From Prevotella sp. UBA1104 (GTDB lineage Bacteria; Bacteroidota; Bacteroidia; Bacteroidales; Bacteroidaceae), in the NCBI GenBank assembly GCA_002314055.1, contig DCBP01000007.1, forward strand, positions 994 to 34,943: a stretch of DNA of 33,950 bases. Direction: 5' to 3'. Position 1 is the first letter of the stretch; each line of letters starts with the position of its first letter. The position numbers and the translations under genes are program-made. A model generated the notes under the pieces. That model saw only the letters and a program-made list of their open reading frames with translations. It ran no database searches and was not told where the DNA came from. Below are positions 24,501 through 31,713 of the stretch, one piece after another.

Positions 24501-24749
24501 GCTTCATTCCTTCGCTTGCAGAATTTGACCATTGGTTATACTCTGCCTAAGAAGTTGCTGAAGAAAGTATTCTTGAACAATGTACGCTTCTACTTCACAG
24601 GTTATAACTTGCTGACTATAACAGGTTACTCTGGCAATGACCCAGAGGTTGACTCAAGTAGCAAGAAGTCTCCTATGTCTCCGGGTGTAGACTATGCTTC
24701 TTATCCAAAGAGCCGTCTGTATGTATTCGGAGTAAATGTTTCATTCTAA
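21513..24749 (+). CDS. SusC/RagA family TonB-linked outer-membrane protein
   Basis: This is the outer-membrane channel that imports oligosaccharides with a SusD lid. The 1078-residue protein has a signal peptide (cleavage after LSA, about 25), a carboxypeptidase-regulatory-like domain (about 28-100, LKGNVKDSNGEPIIGATI), and the SusC signature DVVVIGYGTVKKKDLTGAV (about 105-123). The plug contains YIVDGFPV and the hallmark DVLKDASSTAIYGARGANG, and the barrel ends YVFGVNVSF. It is followed after 22 bp by its SusD. With the neighbouring pectinesterase and the DUF4957-type lipoprotein, the likely substrate is a pectic oligosaccharide. No STN (anti-sigma-signalling) extension is present, so control is expected from a separate regulator not in this window. 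Confidence 0.96.
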   Translation: MFGNLKSFRLGLIALLLFVVGSLSAQSLKGNVKDSNGEPIIGATIQEKGAKNMAVTDLDGNFSINLSGGKQITVSYIGMKTATVNVSGKSSVNVVMEDEATTLNDVVVIGYGTVKKKDLTGAVTSVSAKDLANIPVSTASEAIQGKMAGVTVTTTEGSPDADVKIRVRGGGSLSQDNSPLYIVDGFPVSSISDIAPNDIESIDVLKDASSTAIYGARGANGVVIVTTKSGKEGKVQVNFGASLGIRKVMKELDVLSPYDYAKYQYETQYGKDQEYGDWRDMDIWKSVAGSNWQDKLFGRTGLQQIYNLSVSGGSKDTKFNISYSRTDDKSIMMGSDFTKDNINAKLNTNLNKWLSLDFNARLAYSVVNGLNSGGDTNDSSASNSIINKAITYRPVEPLNATDDDGDETSSTDIDPYDRMNGTYKQQRRFRQDYNAGLNWKPFKHFTFRSEFGYTWRYENIDQAWDKLATRNDNTGAGAPKSRITRTDVRNWRNANTLTYDTKNAFAKGDRLNVLVGQEWSSSLQKDYYSSTIDFPTDFTLGEVLAHQGAGTPQNNANRIGAKDNMASFFGRINYTYADKYLLTATFRADGSSKFASGNRWGFFPAVALGWRISEEKFLKNAKWLSNLKLRLSYGEAGNNRIPSGSIYQPFSFPNDYSKLKEPYFGGLLNTVMELGNTKSNTDLKWETTITRNVGFDFGVLNSRINGTLDFYWNTTKDLLMKSKISSSSGYSFMYKNFGQTSNKGVELALNASIIEKKNFTFSMSANISYNKNKIDKLNTGAEWDTNYGIPDCATTQNFRVVEGGSLGEVWGYRLRGYYTAYDAEKNPNGELVWNGKNWALRDGIVDNSSKIMGTLAPGSPKLKVDNEGNVVKEKLGNTIAPWAGGFGFNATFYGFDASVFFNYQFGNKIVNGTKLGSSFYHDTRKGYNLNGDFVNRYTNIDPANGLSLANPTNVAQYYGGDEAAVIARLNEINANASIYNPVSVTKMYLTDYFVESASFLRLQNLTIGYTLPKKLLKKVFLNNVRFYFTGYNLLTITGYSGNDPEVDSSSKKSPMSPGVDYASYPKSRLYVFGVNVSF

Positions 24750-24771
24750 TATATAATAAGGAGTAAAACAA

Positions 24772-26715
24772 ATGAACAATATATTAAAGACAATAGTATT
24801 CGGTGGTGTAGCTCTTGCAACATTGTCTTCTTGCAGCGATTTCCTTGATCAGGAATCTCCGTCGGATACCGACGCCAGCAATGTTTGGCAGTCTACATAC
24901 TATACTCAGAATGTGCTTAACAAGGCATACGGATTGCTTTGTGAAGACTACACTTACTCTCAGGTGTTCTGTTATACTTTCATGACAAATACTGACATTG
25001 AGTTTGCAAATGCATATGGCGAAGGCAATGCCAAGGCTGAAGGAAAAGGACGTGATCTAAATAACTATTATGCTGACAACGATGCTTCTTTCCAGAAGTC
25101 TCGTGATGCATGGGATCATATTTATGAGAGTATCGAGTATTGCAACAACATAATAGAAGGATTGAAGGGAATCTCTCCAGAGACAACCGACAAGACTGAA
25201 AAGCAACTTCTTCAGTATAAGGGCGAGGCCCTTACCTTGAGAGCTATGCTTTATCATGAGTTGGTTCGCAACTGGGGTGATGTGCCTTTCAAGACAGAGC
25301 CTACAAAAAATGACCTTTCCAATATCAATACCGGTAAGACAGACCGTGATGTAATCATGGATGCTCTTATTGCAGACCTTGAAGAGGCTATAAACTATCT
25401 GCCTTGGGCTGGTCAGAGTGGTTACACCACAGAACATATGACTAAGGGATATGCTCATGCACTCCTCGCACAGATTGCTCTGCAGCGTTCAGGATGGGCT
25501 ATTCGTGAGGCTGCAAAGGAGGGATACGTTACTGCTACAGAGAACAGCGATCCTACATATCCAACTCAGCGTTGTAGCGATGCCGACCGCACAAAATATT
25601 ATCAGCTTGCTCTTACTCATCTGAATGCTGTTATCAGCTCAGGCAAACATAAGCTTAATCCAAGCTTTGATGATGAGTGGACACTTATCAACAAGCAGAT
25701 TCTCGATACTCAGTATCAGGAGAACCTCTTTGAAGTAGCTATGGGACTTGGTAACTCAAGTGAGCTTGGTTACGGTATTGGCGTTCGTTTCGCTGATCAG
25801 TGTGCCTATGCTTTGAAGGGTAACTCTTCGGCTAACGTTCAGCTTCCTTCTACACTCTTCTGGATGTACGACCATAGCGGTAAGGACACACGCCGCGATG
25901 TTACATGTTCAGACATGGAGATTAAGGTTGATAATGGTGTAACGACAGAGACTATGCTTGGTAACAAACCTTTCAATATCTATTGTGGTAAGTGGGATGT
26001 ACGCAAGTTTAGTGACGATTGGTCGGCTATGGCTAAGGTGAAAGGTGTAAAGTTTGGTACAGGTATCAACTTTGTAAAGCTGCGTTATTCTCAGGTACTT
26101 CTTTGGTATGCTGAGGTTATGAATGAATTGAATGGTAACCCGGATGTTGCTACCGGTGGTTGTGGCATGACCGCCCGCCAGGCTCTTGCAGAGGTTCACA
26201 AACGTGCTTATGCTGATGCAGACAAGTCAGTTGCACAGAGCTATATTGATGCAATACCTTCAGACAAAGACGCTTTCTTCAATGCCATCGTAGACGAGAA
26301 TGCATTGGAGTTTGCTGGTGAAGGTGTTCGTAAATACGAGCTCGAGCGTTGGAACCTGTTGAGTGCTAAGATTGACCAGATGAAGGAAGACTACAAAACT
26401 CAGATTTACGAGTATCCAGAGAAACTGTATTACAAGACATATACAGAGAATGGACTCGTAAAGATTGATATGAAGTCTATCCGCTGGTATGATAGAGAGG
26501 CTCCAGAGAATGCTGCAGACTACAAGTATGTTACATTCTGGGGAGATGAGGGTAAGGAGTCTAACGTCAAGAAGACAAACGTTGCGAACCTTGAGTTCTT
26601 GAGCGGTGGTCTTAATCTTACGGTAAAGAACCGTTACCTCTTGCCTATCTACAGTTCTACAATTAATGAGTCTGAGGGCTCTTTGCAGAACTCTTACGGA
26701 TTCATCCATAAATAA
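24772..26715 (+). CDS. SusD/RagB family nutrient-binding outer-membrane lipoprotein
   Basis: The lid/binding partner of the preceding SusC. The 647-residue protein has a lipoprotein signal with lipobox LSSC (Cys21) followed by SDFLDQESP, the standard SusD start. Typical helical TPR-like pieces are visible, including KGEALTLRAMLYHELVRNWGDVPF split around residues 150-175, YAHALLAQIALQRSGW and, near the end, ENALEFAGEGVRKYELERWN. The length is at the larger end for the family. It lies 22 bp after SusC and 20 bp before the third operon gene. Binding specificity cannot be read directly; pectin fragments are inferred from context. Confidence 0.96.
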   Translation: MNNILKTIVFGGVALATLSSCSDFLDQESPSDTDASNVWQSTYYTQNVLNKAYGLLCEDYTYSQVFCYTFMTNTDIEFANAYGEGNAKAEGKGRDLNNYYADNDASFQKSRDAWDHIYESIEYCNNIIEGLKGISPETTDKTEKQLLQYKGEALTLRAMLYHELVRNWGDVPFKTEPTKNDLSNINTGKTDRDVIMDALIADLEEAINYLPWAGQSGYTTEHMTKGYAHALLAQIALQRSGWAIREAAKEGYVTATENSDPTYPTQRCSDADRTKYYQLALTHLNAVISSGKHKLNPSFDDEWTLINKQILDTQYQENLFEVAMGLGNSSELGYGIGVRFADQCAYALKGNSSANVQLPSTLFWMYDHSGKDTRRDVTCSDMEIKVDNGVTTETMLGNKPFNIYCGKWDVRKFSDDWSAMAKVKGVKFGTGINFVKLRYSQVLLWYAEVMNELNGNPDVATGGCGMTARQALAEVHKRAYADADKSVAQSYIDAIPSDKDAFFNAIVDENALEFAGEGVRKYELERWNLLSAKIDQMKEDYKTQIYEYPEKLYYKTYTENGLVKIDMKSIRWYDREAPENAADYKYVTFWGDEGKESNVKKTNVANLEFLSGGLNLTVKNRYLLPIYSSTINESEGSLQNSYGFIHK

Positions 26716-26735
26716 TATTTAATTTCGAATATAAA

Positions 26736-28376
26736 ATGAAACTGAATAAATCAATTATAAGCAAGGCACTCTTTGGAGCTATGATGTTCCTTGGAGGTGC
26801 GTCGTTCACGGCATGTACCGAGACGAACGACTGGGATGTAGACCCTGCTTACGACCGTCTGTTTCACTCTTCAAAGGTGAGCATAAGCGCAGGCGAGGAC
26901 AATGCAGAGGTAACATTCAAGAAAATGCCTAATGCTGAGTACTATGTTATCGAAATCAGTACTGATACTCTTTATGATGACGTAGAAACTACCGAGCATA
27001 GCATTTTCTATGGAGATAAGGAGGATGCGAGAATCACGACTTCTCCGTTTACTATGACTGGACTTGAGGGTTCTACAAAGTATTATTTCCGTATTAAGAG
27101 TTGTGCCACAACAGGCAAGGGATCTACTTGGAAGTACCTTGATGATTCTGAGTATAACTACAGCTTCACGACAAAGGCTGAGCAGATTATTACGGATGTT
27201 GTGCCTGGTTCCAATAAAGTTCAGGTAAACTTCACTCCAAACAAACAGCTCACTAAGGCACAGATTGTAAAAGATGATGAAGTTGTCGTTGAGAAAGATG
27301 TTACGGCTGAAGAAATTGCAGCCGGTACGTTGACTATCGGTGGCGAGGCTGTTCAGGCAAAAACTTCTTATACCGTGCAGTTGTTGAATGGCGAGAATGT
27401 TCGCGGTAAGATGAAGTTCAAGACAACAGAGGCTTATCCTGACGGATATGAGATTATTACCCTTGCAGATGGCGACGACATTCGTGCTCTTCTTCAGAAT
27501 GCAGCAACAGACAAGGTTGTTATTGTGTTCCCACAGGGAATGGAATACACTGCTACTTCTACAGAAGCTGCAGTTGCTAACATCAAGATTCCAGAGAATA
27601 TCAAGTCTGTTTATTTCTGGGGTGCTGCAGGCGATACAAAACCTTCATTGAAGTTTAAGGGCGTTTCATTTGAATCTTCAGAGATGGATGTACTGCGCTT
27701 CTATAATCTGGATATAAAGTATGGTTCGAATGGTGATGGTTATGTGGTAAATCAGGATGGCACGTTCACCCTCAATTCTCTTGAGATGGAAAAATGTAAC
27801 GTTCATGAAATCCGCGGTATATTCCGTTTCCAGAAAATCGTAAATTCAAATGTCAATGCAATGAAGATTAATGATTGCGTATTGACAGATATTGGTAGTT
27901 ATGGTGTGGTCAACACGAAGGATCAGGCTTCTCTGACTCTTGGTACGGTGCAGATTTCAAACACTACATTCAATACAATAAACTCTGTATTGACAAACAC
28001 GAGTCAGGCAAACTTCTCGATAACACTTGACCACTGTACTATTTGGAACTGTGTTCCTGCAGGCAAGCCTTACTTCGATGTTCAGAAGAAGGAAGGGGTA
28101 TCAGTATCTTGTACAAACACTTTGATTGGTGTTAATAATGGAGGTTATGATCCAACTAAACCAATGAAGGGAAATAGTATGAAAGATATAGTTAATCAGG
28201 ATGGAACATTGTATACATCTGACTTCACATGGGCAGAAAACTATACAATTGGTTCTCAGATTACCGAGACATCTGCTGAACTTTGGGTGAATCCAGCTAA
28301 AAAGGATGGTGATTTCACCGTTAAGAATAGCTCTTACAAGAATATTGGTGACCCACGTTGGATTCCGGCAGAGTAA
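26736..28376 (+). CDS. DUF4957/DUF5123-type surface lipoprotein of the pectin locus
   Basis: The 546-residue product has a lipobox FTAC (Cys27) followed by TETNDWDVDP, so it is an outer-membrane lipoprotein, probably surface-exposed. Residues about 45-150 form a fibronectin type III domain (VSISAGEDNAEVTFKKMP, ending YSFTTKA). A second Ig-like segment covers about 152-232. From about 240 to 390 a parallel beta-helix-like region fits DUF4957 (FYNLDIKYGSNGDGYVVNQ), and the C-terminal part with SITLDHCTIWNC and NIGDPRW fits DUF5123. Such proteins sit at the third position of SusCD operons for pectin in Bacteroides and Prevotella and probably bind galacturonan. No lyase active site is evident to me. 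A good terminator follows. Confidence 0.85.
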   Translation: MKLNKSIISKALFGAMMFLGGASFTACTETNDWDVDPAYDRLFHSSKVSISAGEDNAEVTFKKMPNAEYYVIEISTDTLYDDVETTEHSIFYGDKEDARITTSPFTMTGLEGSTKYYFRIKSCATTGKGSTWKYLDDSEYNYSFTTKAEQIITDVVPGSNKVQVNFTPNKQLTKAQIVKDDEVVVEKDVTAEEIAAGTLTIGGEAVQAKTSYTVQLLNGENVRGKMKFKTTEAYPDGYEIITLADGDDIRALLQNAATDKVVIVFPQGMEYTATSTEAAVANIKIPENIKSVYFWGAAGDTKPSLKFKGVSFESSEMDVLRFYNLDIKYGSNGDGYVVNQDGTFTLNSLEMEKCNVHEIRGIFRFQKIVNSNVNAMKINDCVLTDIGSYGVVNTKDQASLTLGTVQISNTTFNTINSVLTNTSQANFSITLDHCTIWNCVPAGKPYFDVQKKEGVSVSCTNTLIGVNNGGYDPTKPMKGNSMKDIVNQDGTLYTSDFTWAENYTIGSQITETSAELWVNPAKKDGDFTVKNSSYKNIGDPRWIPAE

Positions 28377-28403
28377 TTTAGAAACATAGTTATTATACAT
28401 TCC

Positions 28404-28446
28404 AATCGGGAAGAGGCTTTGGCAGTTTCTTCCCGATTTTCTTTTT
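28404..28446 (+). terminator. Rho-independent terminator of the SusCD operon
   Basis: A perfect 11-bp stem AATCGGGAAGA/TCTTCCCGATT (28404-28414, 28428-28438) with a 13-nt loop is followed by TTCTTTTTG. It lies 28 bp after the last gene. Confidence 0.85.
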
Positions 28447-28496
28447 GCTCTTTGTGCAAGTACATTATGTCTTGTCTGTTATTCAATGAATAACGT

Positions 28497-28697
28497 TTGA
28501 AATATTACATGGCAGAACAATTTATTGACTATCGTGCCGATATGGAAAGGCCATTACCAATGATATTCCAGAGCAGATATTTGACGATAAAAGACTTCGA
28601 CAGAAGTATGAATCTCTTTAAACTTGATTTTCCGAATGATGAAGTAAAGCGAGGCTTTGTTGTTCTTTTGGCAGATTATCGGAAATGGGAACCGTAG
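28497..28697 (+). pseudogene. Remnant of an AAA-ATPase-like / PD-(D/E)XK nuclease family gene
   Basis: The 66-codon open frame (TTG start at best) contains PLPMIFQSRYLTIKDFD and LDFPNDEVKRGFVVLLADY. These closely resemble the middle of the large family of Bacteroidales proteins with an N-terminal AAA-ATPase-like domain and C-terminal PD-(D/E)XK nuclease domain (normally about 500-580 residues, with QTGYLTIKdYD and fPNxEVrxgF). Both ends are missing: a stop codon lies just upstream in frame and the P-loop half is absent. It is therefore a decayed fragment rather than a functional small gene. Confidence 0.7.
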
Positions 28698-28709
28698 ACG
28701 ATAGAAAAT

Positions 28710-28732
28710 CGGAAGAGTAATATCCTCTTCCG
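28710..28732. other. Small hairpin after the pseudogene
   Basis: CGGAAGAG/CTCTTCCG forms an 8-bp stem with a 7-nt loop, 12 bp after the remnant's stop codon. No T-run follows. It may be the remains of the old gene's terminator. Confidence 0.4.
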
Positions 28733-28760
28733 CTTCTCCGCCATCCCATATAAATTATTT

Positions 28761-28963
28761 AAGTTTCTAATTTATAATCTTCCCCTCCCCCTCCGGGGGC
28801 GGAGCAGTTACCTTTAATTGCCATAACCTTAAATATTTGTCATTACTATATCTATATCAATACTAAATTTATCAATAAATATCTCTGTTTTGGGCAGAAA
28901 GAGTAACTGCTCCGCCCCTGACAAGGGGAGGCGGGGGAGGGGAATAACTAAATCCGAAACTTG
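28761..28963. repeat. MITE-like element with about 50-60-bp inverted ends
   Basis: The left end runs AAGTTTCTAATTTATAATCT, a C-rich block, then GGGGGCGGAGCAGTTAC (28761-28811). The right end is its imperfect reverse complement: GTAACTGCTCCGCCCC, a G-rich block, then AAATCCGAAACTTG (28903-28963). The roughly 90-bp centre is AT-rich and non-coding. I see no clean target-site duplication. A related, differently arranged copy lies at 33504-33644, sharing ATTTATAATCTTCCCCTCCC and GGCGGAGCAGTTACCTTTAA and the following TTGCCATAA. It carries no transposase, so it would need one in trans if mobile. Confidence 0.7.
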
Positions 28964-28976
28964 TACTATTCAGACT

Positions 28977-30425
28977 TTAAAGTAAAGTTTTCTCATATTC
29001 CCCCTTCACATATTGGCAAAGAGCTCTCGTATCGTCAGAGAAGAACTGCATCTTGCCGAAATCGAAAGACTGATACAGCAAGTTGGTGTAAGCCAAAGCC
29101 CATGAGCCGTCCTTTAAAGGCTTGATGCCACAGAAGAAAAATCCAAGTCGGTTCAGTTCCTCATCCCATCCAGTAGCAAACGGCATGTCGGTCGGCACAA
29201 TAAGCTCCGCCGTAATAACACCATTCTGACGCACATTGTTTGTCAGCTTCCTCAATACCTGGAAAAAGTCAGTCCCGATGCTCTTCACCTCAAGGTCAAC
29301 ATACTGTCTTTCGGGCATAATATTCAGTTCAATTACGCTTTTCCCCTCAGTCAGTTCCGCCATCTCGTCGGCAATACATCCAACATTAATTTTAGCCTTG
29401 TCAAAAATACTGCATAGAACATCCCTGTGTCTTGCCGGCACATAAATATTCTTACATTCCTTTTTGTTGCTTCCCATGTTAGATATAAAGTAGGCCAAAG
29501 ATTCGCGCTCATTCGTATCCCCCTTGATACCTACAAAATCCGCATGGTGGTAAACCGACAGCTGCAGCATATTGGCAGCAAACGATGCCACAAACGCCTG
29601 AGAACGCCTGTGCGACGTAACGCACTTGGCATAGCACAGGAAATCAGGATAATTTTTCTTCACAGCCCTTACAGTATTCATCACGAGCGAAAGGAAAGCC
29701 TTCGACTTGCGGTAATTCGGGTCAACCATCGACATTCCTGCCTCTCCCAGTCGTTCAGAATCCAGCAATATGGCATTATGCCCGATAACCTTGCCCGACT
29801 CTGTAACAGCCACGAGCGACAAAATCTTTTTCTCGGCAATAAGGCGTGCCAGTTCCTTTTCGTTATAAAAGAAAGTCTTTGCATAAGAATAGCGGTAAGT
29901 CTTGTATACGAGGTCAATAATCCCTGCAACATCCTTTTCCGTAGAAAGGCGAACAGAAAACGGCTCCTGCTCCTCATGCTCAAAGTCGCTGTCAGACGCA
30001 TTTATCAGTTCCAGTCGCTTGTAATTCTCCATGCGGAAGCGTATTCTCAGTTCCCATCCGTCCTTTCCCAGATTGTTGAAGCCAAACTCATAGCTGAAGC
30101 AACGCACCATAGTAAGCGACAGGTCATCTGCTGTAGCATCCGCCTCATCAGGATTAAACGCCGGAATGTTGCGGGCATTCATCGGTCGTCCGTGGTTAGA
30201 GAAGACAAAGAGCAGACCGTCTTCCTCCTCAATACATTGCAGATGAAACTGAGTGTCAATTCCGGTTTTAGGAATACCGTTCATGATAAACAGAAAAGTC
30301 TCCTCCCCGATAAGTCGCAGTTGCAAAGCCTCCTTGTCGTTAGCTCCGTGGCTTCTGCCAATCTCTTCAACAAAGCTGCAAACCGCATTCAGGTATTCTT
30401 TGTAGTATGGCAAAGTTAATTCCAT
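28977..30425 (-). CDS. Fusion of a histidine-kinase-like ATPase fold and a GNAT acetyltransferase
   Basis: The N-terminal part (about 1-135) resembles the ATP-binding fold of RsbW-type anti-sigma kinases: LIGEETFLFIMNG at 39-50 sits like the N-box, and DGLLFVFSNHGRPMN at 69-83 like the G1 box. The later glycine-rich lid is not obvious, so ATP binding or kinase activity may be lost. Residues about 157-300 form a GNAT domain (FSVRLSTEKDVAGIIDLVY, SLVAVTESGKVIGHNAIL, MVDPNYRKSKAFLSLVMNTV); its acetyl-CoA loop is atypical. Residues 300-482 are a second, GNAT-like or unknown half. No signal peptide. It is the last gene of the GH3-MFS operon (52-bp gap), so acylation of the GH3 product or a regulatory switch for the module are both possible. 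Confidence 0.75.
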   Translation of the reverse strand: MELTLPYYKEYLNAVCSFVEEIGRSHGANDKEALQLRLIGEETFLFIMNGIPKTGIDTQFHLQCIEEEDGLLFVFSNHGRPMNARNIPAFNPDEADATADDLSLTMVRCFSYEFGFNNLGKDGWELRIRFRMENYKRLELINASDSDFEHEEQEPFSVRLSTEKDVAGIIDLVYKTYRYSYAKTFFYNEKELARLIAEKKILSLVAVTESGKVIGHNAILLDSERLGEAGMSMVDPNYRKSKAFLSLVMNTVRAVKKNYPDFLCYAKCVTSHRRSQAFVASFAANMLQLSVYHHADFVGIKGDTNERESLAYFISNMGSNKKECKNIYVPARHRDVLCSIFDKAKINVGCIADEMAELTEGKSVIELNIMPERQYVDLEVKSIGTDFFQVLRKLTNNVRQNGVITAELIVPTDMPFATGWDEELNRLGFFFCGIKPLKDGSWALAYTNLLYQSFDFGKMQFFSDDTRALCQYVKGEYEKTLL

Positions 30426-30477
30426 AATATAATGATTATTTTTTTGTTATATGTTACTCGTAAATATAGTCCACCCC

Positions 30478-31713
30478 TCATTCAATTAAATCCTTGTGCC
30501 GTGAATAGGAGTGAAGGAAAAACACCAGTCCAGCCAGCGAAAGGAGCAATACAATAGCCATCTGATATTGCAGAATCATTACCGACGAGAAATCCAGACT
30601 GTAGAGGTACTGTGCGAAAGCCACTCCCAGCCATGAGAAAAACTGAGTGGAGAAATGGAAAAAGCCGGTAGCCGACCCTTTGTTCTCTTCTCCCACCACG
30701 ATACAGTTGCGCACGCCAAGAATCGCTAGACCGCCAAAAGCTATGTTCTGCAAGGAATAAATCACCACAATCTCTATCAAGTCGTGGCTGCCAACGATAA
30801 AGTAATACGCCAGCATGGCCGCAGACGTAAGAATAGCCAAAGCCGCCATGACAAGGAAAGCACACCTGATGGAATATTTCTTTTGCAGATAGACAACGGG
30901 GAACCGCCCGGCAAACAGTCCGGCAACGAAGAGGAAGTTCAACAGTCCCAGCTGTGTAGCACTAATTCCAAACTCGTTGATAAACAGAAACGAACTGATA
31001 GTTATAAAACAGCTCTGCCCCCAGAACAGAGCCTGCACGGACACAGACATCTTTTCCAGCGGAGAACCGAGTAACACGTTCTTGTAGTTGTTGCATACAT
31101 TCTTTATGGATATAGATTTTTTCTTGTTTTGCGACTGAGAATCCATCCTTTTCAGATTAGAAGTAAAGAAGTACACCGGTATGCCCAACAAGGCAATCAG
31201 CCAGAAGTCGTATCGCCATGAAAGCCAGTCGGCGATAAATCCCCCGAGAAACGGGGCGAGCAATGGAGCCAAGGCTGCAACCATAGAAAACCACGCCAGC
31301 TGTGCCATCATATTCTTCTTATCCGAGTGCTCGCTAATCCAGAGTTGCGAAGAAAGCATACACAGTCCTGCGGCAAGAGCCTGAATCGAGCGTCCAATAT
31401 TCAGTACATGGATATTCGGGGCAACAGCCGCCATAGCGCAGCCTGCAATACATACAACAAGTCCCAGACGCAGCAATAAAGACTTTTGAAACCTGTCGCA
31501 TACAGGTCCCAGGAGAATATAGCATATAGCCAGAATGATGTAATAGAGGTTAAGGTTGGAAGTAGCCACAGCCTCGTCAACATTCAAGTCCTTTGCCATA
31601 TACGATATAGAAGGCAGAAAGATATTGCCCGCGGCACGCACTATCAGCGCAATGCTCACAACCAATATCCAGCTGTTCAGCAGTTTTTTCTTTGTCGTGT
31701 CTACATTTTCCAT
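30478..31713 (-). CDS. MFS exporter, Bcr/CflA-like DHA1 family
   Basis: A twelve-helix inner-membrane transporter of the drug:H+ antiporter-1 type. I chose the ATG at 31713 (MENVDTTKKKLLNSW, 411 residues) because the frame open to 31809 is only the overlap with the GH3 gene and is hydrophilic. Features of the family are FLPSISYMAKDLNVDEAVAT in helix 1 and loop, LGPVCDRFQKSLLLRLGL (motif A region), and LAPLLAPFLGGFIADWLSWR (motif C region and loop 6). It overlaps the GH3 gene by 13 bp and so is translationally tied to it. In that setting it probably exports the GH3 product or a toxic precursor; a general multidrug role is the alternative. Confidence 0.88.
   Translation of the reverse strand: MENVDTTKKKLLNSWILVVSIALIVRAAGNIFLPSISYMAKDLNVDEAVATSNLNLYYIILAICYILLGPVCDRFQKSLLLRLGLVVCIAGCAMAAVAPNIHVLNIGRSIQALAAGLCMLSSQLWISEHSDKKNMMAQLAWFSMVAALAPLLAPFLGGFIADWLSWRYDFWLIALLGIPVYFFTSNLKRMDSQSQNKKKSISIKNVCNNYKNVLLGSPLEKMSVSVQALFWGQSCFITISSFLFINEFGISATQLGLLNFLFVAGLFAGRFPVVYLQKKYSIRCAFLVMAALAILTSAAMLAYYFIVGSHDLIEIVVIYSLQNIAFGGLAILGVRNCIVVGEENKGSATGFFHFSTQFFSWLGVAFAQYLYSLDFSSVMILQYQMAIVLLLSLAGLVFFLHSYSRHKDLIE

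Noticed and set aside
29427..30419. Plus-strand open frame of 330 codons opposite the ATPase-GNAT gene
   Set aside because: Antisense shadow with arginine/serine-rich composition, no domain, no promoter and no fit with the operon on the other strand.
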